64,000 nt of DNA. Origin: Chrysemys picta bellii. Its lineage: Eukaryota > Chordata > Testudines > Emydidae. The notes beneath the pieces were generated by a model. It saw only the letters and a program-made list of their open reading frames with translations, searched no databases and was not told the DNA's origin. Below are positions 1 through 11,400 of the stretch, in pieces (within the stretch, counting starts at the first letter, position 1; each line of letters begins with the position of its first letter). The translations under genes and the position numbers were made by a program. The stretch spans positions 1-64,000 of the forward strand of contig NW_027052958.1 of assembly GCF_011386835.1 (NCBI RefSeq), given 5' to 3'.

Positions 1-55
1 CAAACGTGCCACCCCAAGCACCTGCTTGCTTTGCTGGTGCCTAGAGTCGGTCCTG
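1..55. mobile_element. Right end of a hAT-type element
   Basis: The window opens inside a non-autonomous hAT-like element. Its terminus (gccaccccaagcac, then agagtcggtcctg ending at 55) matches the right ends of the better preserved copies at 21,290-21,726 and 62,686-63,397. The left end is outside the window. Confidence 0.6.
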
Positions 56-1049
56 GAGAGTATGTGTATGGGAAGAACAAATCAGCCTTGCAGCTCAAAG
101 AAGTAACCACCCCCACCCTACTAGTCAAATGGCTAGTTGCCCAGAAGTCCAACGGGGCTTGCAAACATCCTCTGGAAAGGGTTGTGTGTTATTTTCATCC
201 TACTGCTTTGTGTACCCAGGTCTAAAAGAAGATGTTAAGTGAAAACAAATGCTTTGTTTTAAAGACAAATAGAAACTAGAAGTGGAGAAGATCTAGTAGA
301 TCATCCAGGCCCTGCCAATGCAGGATTCTTCTATAAAGAGCTGATAGGGACAATGCATTAAAGTCTCAAATTAATTGGACTTCCATCACCTCCCTTGTGT
401 GGGGATGGAGAATAAGGGAAACTATTCTCCAATCTTACCTGTGTCAGCAAGTTTCTGACAATCAGAGTACATTTCTCATTTATTTAACCTAATCCTTATT
501 TATACCTCTTTGTACCCTTCTATATGATACCTCTCCCTCCTTAGTGTTTACACTTTTCAAACTCATCTAGATGATCTTGCCGTTCCCCAGCAATCACTGC
601 TTAGCCAACCTCAGTTATATCTGGCATTTTAAAAACTCTTCCTTATCAATCAATTCCTCCTCTGCTCTAATCATTTTTGTTGTTTTCTGAATTCACTCTA
701 GTTAGTTAATAATTTTGACAGGAATATGACAAGATCTCAAATTTTTAGTCCTGGGGACAGTACAGTAAATTCTTGGGTAACAAATAGAGTGCAGTGAGAT
801 AGAATAAAAATATCCACTACCATTTAAGGACCTATCTTTAGAAGTGCTGAGTGCCTCCTGTGAGGAATAAAGCCCCCCCCCCGCCCCCCCCCAGCTCCCA
901 TTGGAGTTGAGGGCGCACAGTACCACAACATATGGCATTCAGGATCTGGTAGGATTAGACCTTAAGCAATATACACTCAACATTGTCTAGTCAAGACTAA
1001 ATTACAGATCCTTTCCATTTAATGCATCACTTCAGAAAGTTCCTTTGGG

Positions 1050-1345
1050 TTGGTCTACACTGGGGGGGAGGGGATCGATCCAAGATACGCAACTTCAGCT
1101 ACGCAAATAATAGAGCTGAAGTTGAAGTACCTTGGATCGAATTACCTGGGGTCCACACGGCGCGGGATCGACGGCCGCGGCTCCCCCGTCGACTGCACTA
1201 CCGCCGCTCGCTCTGGTGGAGTTCCGGAGTTGACAGTGAGCGTGTTCGGAGATCGATATATTGCGTCTTAACGAGACGTGATATATCAATCCCGGATAAA
1301 TCAGTTGCTACCTGCCGATACGGTGGGTAGTGAAGATGCACCCTG
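1050..1345. mobile_element. Palindrome-rich MITE-like repeat
   Basis: A GC- and CpG-rich block in AT-rich surroundings, opening with tggtctacactgggg. It contains nested inverted segments: ggatcgatccaaga near 1073 pairs with tccttggatcga-like sequence near 1130, and gatcgatata near 1252 with tgatatatca near 1279. Open frames in it are short and overlap on both strands, as expected of a palindromic non-coding transposon. The superfamily cannot be fixed because clear target-site duplications are not visible. Confidence 0.55.
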
Positions 1346-2722
1346 AGTCTATGAAATTAACCTAGAATTCACTAATTTCAGCTTTGATTGTTCTTCAATA
1401 GATTTTCACCTGCCTACTGACTGTCACTCAGACTAATGTCTAAACTGCTACCAAAAACACCCATTCTAGCTGAACTGAGACACAAAATCACGTTTTGCAT
1501 TCCAATTACTTTGTAAATATTTAGATTGCTATTTAATCTTCATGCAAGGCACATGTTTTAACTCCCACATGACCTACTGCTTAAGAGAGTACACCAGACA
1601 GCACTCCTACATTATGGAAACAAGTAAGCAAAGACAGCCCTATGTTTTAAAGGACATTTCATGCCAATTCCTCAAAAACTGATTCTACCTGAATCTATTG
1701 CAGCAGTGTGAGTTTTAAACAGCAATGTCCTAAGCCTTACTCAATTAACTCCTGTTGATCATTAAACCCTAGGAAATTCCCTGTAGTAAGGTCTTAGTCA
1801 TTATAAATCACACATTGTTGGTTTTTGTGACACTCAGTTTAGCTCTGTTGTGTATATATATTCTTATAACATACCCAGTATTTCTGAAGAATGAATGTCC
1901 GGTGCATCAATAATAAATACTGTTAATTTATATGTGTCTCTCTTCCTTTCATCTAAAAAGATGCCAAAGCACAGTACATAAAGTCATACTGAAGAGGGCA
2001 CACTACACACTGAACTATAAGGGACTTTGAGGGTGTAGAGTGTTGGTCAAGGATACACTGACTAATCTTTTCTCCTATGAAAGGAGCCATGAAGTCTTAG
2101 TTGTCCACTCAAAAGAGAAAGAAACTCAATTTTTAAATTTCTCACCCAAGGGAACCCCGGGCAGTGAGCTGTATAAATACCCTGTTATATTTTACTACTT
2201 TGTGCCTAGCACAACAGGGCCCTATTCATTGACTGGCAACCTCCAGATGCTACCAGAATGTAAATAATAATACCTATATATCAATGATGGAAAGATACAG
2301 AAAGTCAGTCTGATTCTGCTAATCATTTAGTACCTGGGCATCCTGACCACTAATGCACGTGCAGAGGACACAGATTAGAGGAGATGGGCCTAGGGGATGC
2401 GGTCTCTTTGACATTCTCCCTTTTCATTCCCCCCCACACACCTCTCCCAGCCCCTCTATATAGGTACTGTCTCTCTGACTGAGCAAGTGGTGCACCACAT
2501 GCAGTGCCCCTCTCACATTGTATTCATGGGGCTCCCTGGTGGAAATTAACAGTACAAGGTGCAGGACAATAGTGAATCAGACCCTTAGTGAGCATGCTGG
2601 TAGCTTACAGAAGGAAATCCAATTACTTATCCAGAATAATGCTTTAACAAGCAACAGATTTGAGTCTCATTGGAAAACTGTTTGTTCCAGGGACAGAGAA
2701 TTGAATACTAAAATATTTCACT

Positions 2723-2885
2723 TTGAGAAAGTTTCTAACGCAAATGTTTCAGTGGCATAATGTGAGTGACATGGATCTCCGGGGTCAGATATATGCACGA
2801 AGGAAAACAAAAAAAGCTGAAGATAGTGTGCAGCAGTCAGCAGTACCGCCGACGAGAAGGACCCAGAACTTTGATTTCCATAAAG
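2723..2885 (+). CDS. Candidate alternative first coding exon of KCNK2
   Basis: An open frame from ATG at 2723 (other in-frame ATGs at 2744 and 2771) runs to a strong splice donor, AAAG|GTAAGT, at 2885/2886. It ends in codon phase 1, and the KCNK2 exon at 13,880 starts in the matching phase. Splicing would give ...[18 protein letters not shown]. From memory, TREK-family channels use alternative 5' exons ending in similar short motifs directly before VAAPD or VAVPA (KRDFYL in a TREK-1 isoform, RKQVNWDPK in a TREK-2 isoform). The encoded segment would be a cytoplasmic N-terminal tail, rich in basic residues (ARRKTKK) and without a signal peptide. No promoter or CpG island is obvious upstream. 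It could instead be a chance frame next to a good donor. Confidence 0.35.
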
Positions 2886-2989
2886 GTAAGTACCACAAGC
2901 TAGTGCAAGAGAAGCAAATGCCAGCTACTTTTCTCTAAATGTGACATTCACCAGTTTAGTAAGGATCCAGGTGTTTTGGGGGGTCCCAG

Positions 2990-3122
2990 GCCCAAGTTTT
3001 AGTCAGGGGTATATAGTACAAGTCATGGACAGGTCACTGGCTATGAATTTTTGTTTACTGCCTGGACTTGTTCATAACTTTCACTAAAATGTAGTGACTA
3101 AAATGTAGCCTTAATAATAGTT
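2990..3122. mobile_element. Fragment of the hairpin-bearing element seen at 54.4 kb
   Basis: Contains gtcatggacaggtcac, the tttttgtttactgcc loop-like segment and the end tgtagccttaat. The same order of motifs occurs at 54,700-54,817. Only the right half is present here. Confidence 0.5.
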
Positions 3123-3239
3123 CACTGAAGGGTGGTGTGTAAGGTGTCCGCCAAGAGCCAGAAGCCGACAGGTTGTCAAAATCATTGTGAACTGTACGTA
3201 CGGATAATATTTAAGGAGGTATGTATGTATACTGAAAAT

Positions 3240-3850
3240 TATGTACTTAAGATCTTGGAGTTAAGGCAGGTCACCAGGAGGTGACATACCTTGGAGATGA
3301 TCCTTTCAGGCCGGAGGTAACAGACACCTATCTCCCTGACTGGCCGTTTGTGTACTGTATGCCTCATAATGTATGACTATCTGCATACTGAGCCAGCTGC
3401 CAAATAAGAGACAGTGAAATCTACAGGATGGAACAAACAGAGGGAGGGAGGTACCCTCTTTATGAATAAAGACAAAGGACTGATCTGATCTATCATGGCG
3501 TGCAGAATGACATACTAAATCCTTCACCGAGGAAGCAAGCTGATGGGATGCTTGTCTTGTGAAAGGAGGGTCATAGCCAGCCTGGTTGTAAAGTGCTACA
3601 AGGATTTTGGACGAGCAATACTTTACACGACATGAGAATATCTTGTTAATTAAGTCTAGGTTCTCAAATGCCTGTTATGATTTTATTTTATATGTGACCA
3701 TTTGTTTCCAGTCCTTCTACTTGCTACAACTTGAGTCTCTCCACTATGTTTTGCCAAATAAACTTAGAATTGATTTCACTATATACACATCTAAGTGCTG
3801 TGTGTTGAGCAGAGGTGGAACTGGTAAGATGGGGTGTACTGTTTCTTAAA
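3240..3850 (+). repeat. Possible LTR-derived repeat
   Basis: This block has a polyadenylation signal in gccaaataaactt (about 3754) followed about 55 bp later by gctgtgtgttgagcag and a G-rich end. That layout resembles the R-U5 part of a retroviral-type LTR. No internal retroviral genes are adjacent, and boundaries and target-site duplications could not be set. This call is weak. Confidence 0.3.
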
Positions 3851-4284
3851 ACATATTTAGGTTTTCCTCTTCGCTGCTGCTGCTGAAGGCAGAGACTCAG
3901 AACAATGTCCCAGCTCCCTTATCCTGAAATCAGATATAAATCAAGTGCAGTGTGCATTAGAGGCCTACAGTATGCTCCTGTGCATTCTTCTCTTTGTAAC
4001 GGTTTTCTTCCTGAGGTGATGTGATAGGTCAGTACGTTGGTTCCAGGGTGTTGTAACCTGATGTAACTTGTGTGCCAGGAAAAGGTATAGGCTAGAGGAA
4101 GTTATAATATTACAGCAATTACTAGAGGGCTCATCAGGGATGGGGGGGCCCATTGTCCTAAACATTGCACAAACATAGTGAGAGACAGCGCTGCCCAGAG
4201 ATCTTACTATATAGACTAGAGTGACCGAGGAGGTGTTCTCCCCATTTTTCAGCTAGCCAGCTATGGAATGAATGCGTTATTTGT

Positions 4285-4385
4285 TCAAGGGTCACATGGG
4301 AAGCCTGTGGTAAAGCTGAAAATTGAACCCAGATTTTTTGAGTTCCCATTCAGGGACTTTACCTCAAGACCATCCATCTGTTCTA
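4285..4385 (+). repeat. MIR-like SINE relic
   Basis: The run caagggtcacatggg...gctgaaaattgaaccc resembles the MIR core (aaggtcacacagc ... gggattcgaaccc). It is degenerate and lacks clear ends. Confidence 0.45.
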
Positions 4386-4949
4386 ACTTATTTTGTTGGG
4401 TATGTAGCTATGAAAGGGTGATGCCTTCTGTTTGCTGTGTACTGCATCTTTCATTCTCTAAAATTTGTCTGTATGCAGAACTTGCCTCTATTTTGTTCTC
4501 CTGAATTTCTGCAGTCCGTACAGGAGAGACCTTACTTGTCTTCCTTCTTGTTGTTCTCCTGAATCTAAGTCATTCAGTGTCAGATTGTGGCAACCTTTAA
4601 CACAGCTACATGCATAGTGGCACCAGGAGTAAGAATACTCCTCTCTCCCCTTGTATGGCACTCCCTGAATCTTGAGTCTAGACCTGTGGAGGCGCGGTCT
4701 AGAGTCTGTGTTGGTGGGTATTACCCTCCTCTTACCAGCAGGTAGGCAGGGACGGTCTATAGTATCTGCTTTGCTCCCCCAAATACCAGCCAGCAGAGCT
4801 AAGATGGTCCAAGGTGGGGAGAAATTAACATTGTCCTTCATAGCCCAAATAATCTTCATATATGAACCAAATCTCCTGAAATTCTGGATCCAAGTCCTTC
4901 TAAGTCAATGGAAAAACAGCGCAGTTTGCAGCAGCTCTAATGTACCTTA

Positions 4950-5196
4950 GGGCTTGGCTACACTTACATTTTATAGTGCTCTAACTTGCTGGCTCAGGGG
5001 GGTGAAATATCACCCCCTGCGCGCAGCAAGTCTGAGCGCTTTAAAGCGCTAGTGTGGACACGCTCTGGGTGCTAATCCCCTCATGGAGGTGGATTACTAG
5101 GATTAAACCAGATGGATTACCACGCTCGCACTTCAAAGCGCTGCTGCGGGAGCATTCCTGCAACAGCGCTTTCAAGTTTTCAGTGTAGCCAAGCCC
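4950..5196. mobile_element. Harbinger-type MITE with TTA duplication
   Basis: The terminal inverted repeats are perfect over 15 bp (gggcttggctacact at the left, its complement at the right), and the element is flanked by TTA on both sides (4947-4949 and 5197-5199). A 3-bp TTA/TAA duplication is the signature of PIF/Harbinger transposition. The 247-bp interior has no coding capacity and carries agcgctttaaagcgct, a perfect palindrome, near 5035. Confidence 0.8.
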
Positions 5197-5707
5197 TTAG
5201 ATGCTTTGAGCAAGTCCGGCACAAAATTAACCAGGCTCACACTTTAGGGCTCAGTTTATCAATTCTATATAGCAGTGACTGGAAATCGTATGCTGTTTAC
5301 TCCTCCCTTATGTCTGCTGGTAAAGACTGTAATAGGTCTGGGACAAAGACTCTACTGCCTCTTGTTTAATTGCCAAGGAGCAAGTTCTGACACTTTTGGA
5401 TATTGAGTGCTAATCCCAATGTAGGCAAATAAAGCAACAATTTCAGATATATATATCAAGAAGGAATATCGGCCAGGTCATTCCCCTAATCACTTTGGAC
5501 TGTCCCATGGGATACTTGCATTTCTTCAGAGAGAGGTAAATGGGATGCTCTTCACAATACCACGGAGTACTGAAATCTATGGGAGAGTTCCTATTAGCAT
5601 CAGTAAGGTGAGGATTTCAGTCAAGGTGCCTAGGACTTTAACAAGAGTTGTGGCTGCTCCTCTCAGCAACCTAATTCATCTACATCCATGTCAATAAGAC
5701 AATAAAC

Positions 5708-6252
5708 CAGGGGTTCTCAACCTTATTTCTGAGCCCTCCGACCCCGCCCAACACGCTATAAAAACTCCGTGGCCCATCTGTGCCATAGTAACTGGGTTTT
5801 TTGCGTATTAAAGCCAGGGCCAGCATTAGGGGGTAACAGGCAAGGCAATTGCATGGGGACCTTGCAAACCTACATTGCTCAGGCTCCAGCCCCAGGTGGT
5901 GGGGCTTCAGCTTTCTGCCCTGGGCCCCTGCGACTCTTATGCTGTGGCCCTGCTCAGCTGTGTGCTAAAGGCCGGCCCGGAGTCCACCGGGTTCCCAGCT
6001 GCCCGGCACGGAGGGGTCTGAGCTGCCCTGCTGCCCGACTCAGAGGGCTCTGGCCAGGCTGCCTTGTTACCCGGCGTGGCAGGAGTCTGGGTCATGGGGC
6101 GGCCGCCCGGCCCTGCGAGGTCTGGGGCAGCCGCCTGGCCTGCATGGTGAGGATTGGGGCTGCCGCTGCCCTGCCACCCAGCCCCTGAACCCAGGGAACA
6201 CATTGTGGGTCACATATGTGGCCCACAATGTGTAATCAGTTGAGAACCACTG
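5708..6252. mobile_element. Non-autonomous hAT element (caggggttctcaacc ends)
   Basis: Left end caggggttctcaacc, right end the complement of cagtggttctcaact. The interior from 5,890 to 6,190 is strongly GC-rich and produces long but meaningless open frames on both strands. An 8-bp duplication is not recognisable, so it is probably old. Confidence 0.7.
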
Positions 6253-6810
6253 CTCTAGCTTGTTATTATTTTAAATATCCACAGTCTCCACAGTAATTAG
6301 GAGCTCTGCTAGCAAAAGATGACCTGTGGTGTACTGAACAATCTATGTAGTTTTGAGGTCACCATATTGACACAAGCAGCTAAGAAGATAGCTATTAGCA
6401 TATGATTAACAAGCTTCATGCCATGAATGCATCTCCATTATTTTACATGTAATGAGTTTACACATATACACATGCAGGTTTTGCTAAAGAAAACTCTTAA
6501 TACATTTGTTGATGTAACTAGATGTGTTTCTTGTGGGTCGTAGTAATCTGGGGGAGGGGATGGGAAATAAAGGCTAATTTCATGCTGGATTAACTTCATT
6601 GATTTCCACAAAGTTACCCTAGGGATACATTTTACCCAACACATTTATTCAAAACTATGCAATAAACCTGTTCATTCACAGAAAACAGGGTTATGTGCAA
6701 GACAGAGATGGCAGATTTGGGTTCTAGGTGATGCAGTGGGAAGAAGACAAGCCATGTTCCTAAAGAAAATCACATTGTCTTCAGATTACTGAATCATATT
6801 GTCAGTTTTC

Positions 6811-7010
6811 GGGCTTGGCTACACAGGGACACTCAGGAAAATTAATTCAAATTAACTAAAGGTGTGAATTGAAAGTAGATTCAATTGCATTTTACCCTGT
6901 GCCTCTCGTTTAGAATTAAACTGAATTAAGGCCACTTTATCTTAATTCACTTTGGAAGGGATTAGTTAATTTTGATTAACTTTCCTGAATATGCCCATGT
7001 TGACAAGCCT
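6811..7010. mobile_element. Degenerate Harbinger-like MITE
   Basis: Left end gggcttggctacaca, right end about the complement of aggcttgtcaacat. The interior is AT-rich with inverted aggaaaattaa / ttaactttcct. It is related to the copy at 4,950-5,196 by its terminal sequence but has diverged. Confidence 0.6.
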
Positions 7011-7036
7011 TTAGAAGTGGCTTCTATAGTCTACAC

Positions 7037-8392
7037 CAGGGGTTGGCAACCTTCTGAAGTGGTGTGCCGAGTCTTTATTTATTCATTTTAATTTAAGGTT
7101 TTGTGTGCCGGTAATACATTTTAACATTTTTAGAAGGTCTCTCTCTATAAGTCTATATATTATATAACTAAACTACTGTTGTATGTAAAGTAAACAAGGT
7201 TTCGTTCACCTAGGCCAGCAGGGGACCTGCGGGGCCTGCGTCCGGGACCCCGGCTGGCAAGGGGCTGGCAGCCAGAATCCCAGGCCGGCACCGGGCTGAG
7301 GGGGGCCGGCACCCCAGGCCGGTGGCGGGCTGAGCGGCTCAGCCCGCTGCCGGTCTGGGGTTCCATCTGCTGGCTCCTGCCAGCCAGGGTCCTGGCTGCT
7401 GGCCCCGCTCAGTCCTCTGCCGGCCTGGGGTCCCGGCCCTACCCACATATAGTTCTGGCCCATTCTCTTCCTCTCTTCCTGCACTGAGCTGAGGGTGGGG
7501 GTGCACTGAGCACAGGGCTGGGGGTGAAGGAGCAGGCTGGGGGTTGGGGTGCAGGGTCTGGCCAGGAGCTAGAATGAGGGAGGGGGCTCAGGGTTGGGGC
7601 AGGAGGTTTGGGTGTGGAGCGTTTACCTGGGCAGCTCCCATTTGGTGCAAGGGGTACAGGTGGGAATGTGAGGGGGGGGTGCAGGAGCTCCCATTTGGTG
7701 CTCAGGGTGGGGGGTGGGATGTGGAGAGTGTAAGAGTCAGGGCATGGGGTGTGAGGGGGCATGTGGGGGGGGGTGCCAGAGTCAGGGCTGGGGTTGTGTG
7801 GGGTGCAGGGGGCTGGGGTGTGAGGGGGGTGCAGGGGTCAGGGCAGAAGGCTGGGGGGTAGGCTGGGATTGGGGGGGTGCTCCCAGCCCCCAGCCCTGAG
7901 AAGCTCACAGCAGGGGGCTAGAGGGATACGCCCTGATTCCACCCCCCCTCCTGCCTCTTCTCCGCCTCCTTCCTGGTCTGAGCAGTGAGGGCGCTGGGGC
8001 TTCTCTTCTCCCCTCCATCGCGAGGGCCATTGGAGGCAGGGAAGGAGAGGAGGCGGGGCACGACGCAGCACGCTCAGGGAAGAGGCGGGGGGAGGGAAGC
8101 TTGACTGCCGGCGGAGCCTGCCCTACAGCAGCAGCCGGCAGGACCAAGTTTGCTTCTGCCCCCGCCAGAGAGAGCGGTAGGCAGGGGGAGGAGAAGAGGG
8201 GGCTGGGCCGGGCAGGATTTTTAATGGCAATCTGCCATTAAAAATCTGCCATTTAATGGCATGCTGCCTACCGGGGTCCTGGCCATCGGCTCCATTCAGC
8301 CCGCTGCCGGGGCCAGCGGCGGCCGCACTGTGCCATTAAAAATCAGCTTGCATGCCGTCTTTGGCACGCGTGCCATAGGTTGCCGACCCCTG
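7037..8392. mobile_element. hAT element, 1356 bp, with perfect 8-bp TSD
   Basis: Ends are caggggttggcaacct and the complement of caggggtcggcaacct. The 8-bp duplication gtctacac flanks it exactly at 7029-7036 and 8393-8400. The interior is non-coding: an AT-rich part to about 7,200, then GC-rich sequence with a G-rich near-tandem tract (about 7,480-7,870), then purine-rich sequence. The long open frames here come from base composition. There is no transposase. Confidence 0.9.
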
Positions 8393-8699
8393 GTCTACAC
8401 CTAGCTGGAGGCTATGCAAACAACACCTAGCTGGAGAGTGAGCAAACAGTGACTTCTCCCCCCTCCGCCCCAGTGATTCTAACTTCTGAATGAGAAGGAC
8501 TCTGAATTGTATTTGATTTTTGGTGTTGCTGTGCCAATGCTTTCTTGATGCCATACGTGTCGCTGTCAGTTTACATAATTATAAACATTAAAACTAAATT
8601 AGACTGAACATATTTCTGGAGCTAAAGATCATTGCTATCCCTCTGTCTTGGGAACATCTCCTAGGGGATTCTTCACTACAAGTTCTTGGGGGAACAAAT

Positions 8700-10660
8700 A
8701 TTATTTCTTCTTTGAGTGATTGCACATGTTTATTCCACTAGCTGTGAGCATGACTCATGTGCAGTTGTCAGAGAACTTCTTCACTGAGCGGTACCTGTCT
8801 GGGTGGCTCGATTGCCCTCTGCCATTGTGTGCCACTGCATGCTGGCATAAGAAGATGGAGCCTCCCCCAAATCCCCTCAGTTCAGGGGTGGCTCTATGTT
8901 TTTTGCCACCCCAAGCATGGCAGTCACGCGGACTCGGCGGCGTTTCTGTGGGTGATCTGCCAGTGCCGCGCCTTCGGCGTGCCCTCTGCCGAATTGCCGC
9001 TGAAGCCGCGGGACTGGCGGACCTCCCGCAGGCACGCTGCCGAAGGCTGCCTGACTGCTGCCCTCACAGCGATCGGCAGGCCGCCCCCTGTGGCTTGCCG
9101 CCCCAGGCATGCACTTGCTGCGCTGGTGCCTGGAGCCACCCCTGCCTCAGTTTCTTCTTGCCATGAGTGACTACTGTTGGAGTGCTCCCAGGCTTGCTAT
9201 CACTATTTTTAGCCCACCAGCTATGCTTCTTTCATGGCAGAACATGGCTGCAGAGGCCTTGTGGTGGGAAGACTGATGCTTAACATCAAACACCAATCAA
9301 TTCCCGTCACAGACCCTACTGCCCATGCTCCCCGCTTTGCGACGTTGTCAGTGGGCCCTTCTTAACTGATTCCAGACTGGGCAAGGCCTCTGTGCAGCCA
9401 ACCAGCACTGTTGGGGTTTTCGAGACAATCCAAGCTGCAGCTGTGGTGCAGATCAAACAATGATACGTGTTGTCGAGGAGTGCCCGCTAGCCAAATTTAG
9501 AGGCGGGCTCCGAGAACTCCACTTGTCCATTAAGAATGCTATTTCTTGGCTCGGCGAATATGCAAATGTTAAATAAATAAGTCACAAGTTCATTTTCCGC
9601 ACTCTTTCTGTATATAGTCTGTTTTGTCATTTAGTGGCTAGTAGTTAGTTAGATATAATGTACAGTTAGTGATAGGCTTCAGTTTTTAGGTCCTTTTTGG
9701 ACCAAATTTGATTCATGGTACCTGGACTTGTGCTGGAGACATACCTCACTCTCTGGGGTTCAAGTCCTGCTGGTCATGTGCCAGGCCATTGTCAGCAGTG
9801 ACCCACATCCCAACTGCCTAAAGTGTTTGGAGGCGCTCCATATTAGTGACAAGTGTTACACTTTTGTAGAGGGTTTAAGCCTTGCTTTAAAAGAGAGAGC
9901 AGTGAAACTTAAGTGTCTCCTTATCGGGGTGGCCCTTTGCCCTCCAGTGGAGCCATCAGGTTCAGAGAGTACTCTGAGTGTGACACCATCAGTACAGAGC
10001 ACACCTCCCGAGAAAGGCAGACTCGAGACGCGAGTTCACTCTGATGGCAGAGGAGGGCAAGCTCGTGGCAAGGACAGCTCTCCAGGACAGCTTGGATGTG
10101 GCAGACTCATTAGCATGATACATGGCATCTGCCATATCTATGAGGAGAGATCTGTGGCTGCAGTCGTCTTGTCCTTTGAGGGGGGGTCTCCTTTTTGGAA
10201 AACATGGACGATAGGCTGCATAGTCTAAAACATTCCAGGGCAACACTGAAGTTGCTTGGAATCTACATATCGGTGACAACTAGGAAGCAGTTCTGGCCCC
10301 AGCAGGCTCCCAGCTATCAGAACTTCATATCTCTGTCCCCCAAGAAAAAGAGGCAGGAATTACAGGAGGCAACCGCTGCACCATGCCTCTCCCCCACCCC
10401 CCATCATCTGCAACAGCAGGTTCTTCTGAACCAACAGCCCAGTCTAACCATGCATTTTGTTGGGTTTGTCAAGGACGGCATACCAATATTACAGACCAAT
10501 TTGTTCCTACCCCTATCTTTGCCAAACATCTCTCCCACTTTTTTCATGCGTGGACTCAGGCTGTTGGCTTTTCTTCCACCCCATTGCTCTCCCCCAGGAG
10601 CTCCAAAGTCAGCGCCCACCAGTTTGGGATTTATCTTTCCTGCATGGACCTTTTCTCTTA
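8700..10660 (+). mobile_element. DIRS-like retroelement, 5' part
   Basis: The unit opens with tcttctttgagtgattgcacatg, also seen in altered form at 37.65 kb. Around 9,800 it encodes DPHPNCLKCLEALHISDKC, the cysteine-rich knuckle of turtle-type DIRS ORF1. Near 10,540 it encodes LSHFFHAW, which resembles the segment where the reverse transcriptase ORF begins. Frames are interrupted and no complete reverse transcriptase or recombinase is present. A hAT element is inserted at 8,883. The family assignment is from memory of DIRS proteins. Confidence 0.6.
8883..9144. mobile_element. hAT element nested in the DIRS-like copy
   Basis: Ends caggggtggctcta and its complement, flanked by the exact 8-bp duplication cctcagtt (8875-8882 and 9145-9152). 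It is 262 bp, GC-rich inside and non-coding. Removing it restores continuity of the host DIRS-like sequence. Confidence 0.9.
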
Positions 10661-10881
10661 ACCCTCTTTTCCCCCCTTCATCCCTGCAGCATCTGCCTCA
10701 GCCTAGTTCTTGCGCTGCCGAGCGAAGGGGCCGGGAAGAAATGCTGAGCAGCTCACCGAGATGAGGGTGCAGCTGCCCCTGGTGCTGGAGCAGGCTGGGT
10801 AGAGGGAGGGAGGGTGGGGGAGATGCACCCAGCAGTTGGGATACACTGGGGGAAAGAGAATGAGGAGGGGAGCGGGCGCCA

Positions 10882-11400
10882 ACACACACACACACACACA
10901 CACACACAAGCGGAGAGCAAGGACACACACCCACCCACACACAGAGTTCTCGAAGCACACAACTGCACCCAGAGTCAGGCACCCCATGCCTGGTGCCTGA
11001 GACCAAGTGACAGAGCGGGGGCACAGACACTGCATGAGAACCAGGCACCGGGGCTGAGAGTAGACAGGCCCCCGCCCACACTGACAGAGGGAGGGATGTG
11101 GATATATACACACACACACACCCCACCGAAAGACACAGACACACTGAGATTGTGACAGACTCACCTCAGGGACTGGCAGCCACACACAGAAAGAGGCTGA
11201 TACACGCACCTGGCGCCTGAGTGAGTCTCACACACACAGACGGTGATCACACCCACAGATAGGGTGATCTTTCTGTAAGATTCTTACACACACAGCCAGG
11301 GCCATCACACAAAGAGACAGGGTGATCTCACACGCACACCCTCTCCCTCTCTCTCACAGGGTGATCTCTCTCACTCTCACACACACTGTGATCGTTCACA
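10882..11400. repeat. CA-rich simple and cryptic repeat tract
   Basis: A pure CA run at about 10,882-10,909 is followed by about 500 bp of interrupted CA, ACAC and CTCT runs. Overlapping open frames on both strands here are low-complexity and not genes. Confidence 0.85.

Noticed and set aside
5769..6203. A 139-codon frame and opposing frames
   Set aside because: Contained in the hAT element at 5,708-6,252; no family resemblance.
7439..8147. Overlapping long open frames on both strands (proline- or glycine-rich)
   Set aside because: They lie wholly inside the hAT element at 7,037-8,392 and reflect its GC-rich, G-tract composition.
10698..11209. Cys/Val-rich frames of 148 and 168 codons on the - strand
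   Set aside because: They translate CA/GT repeats and flanking simple sequence.
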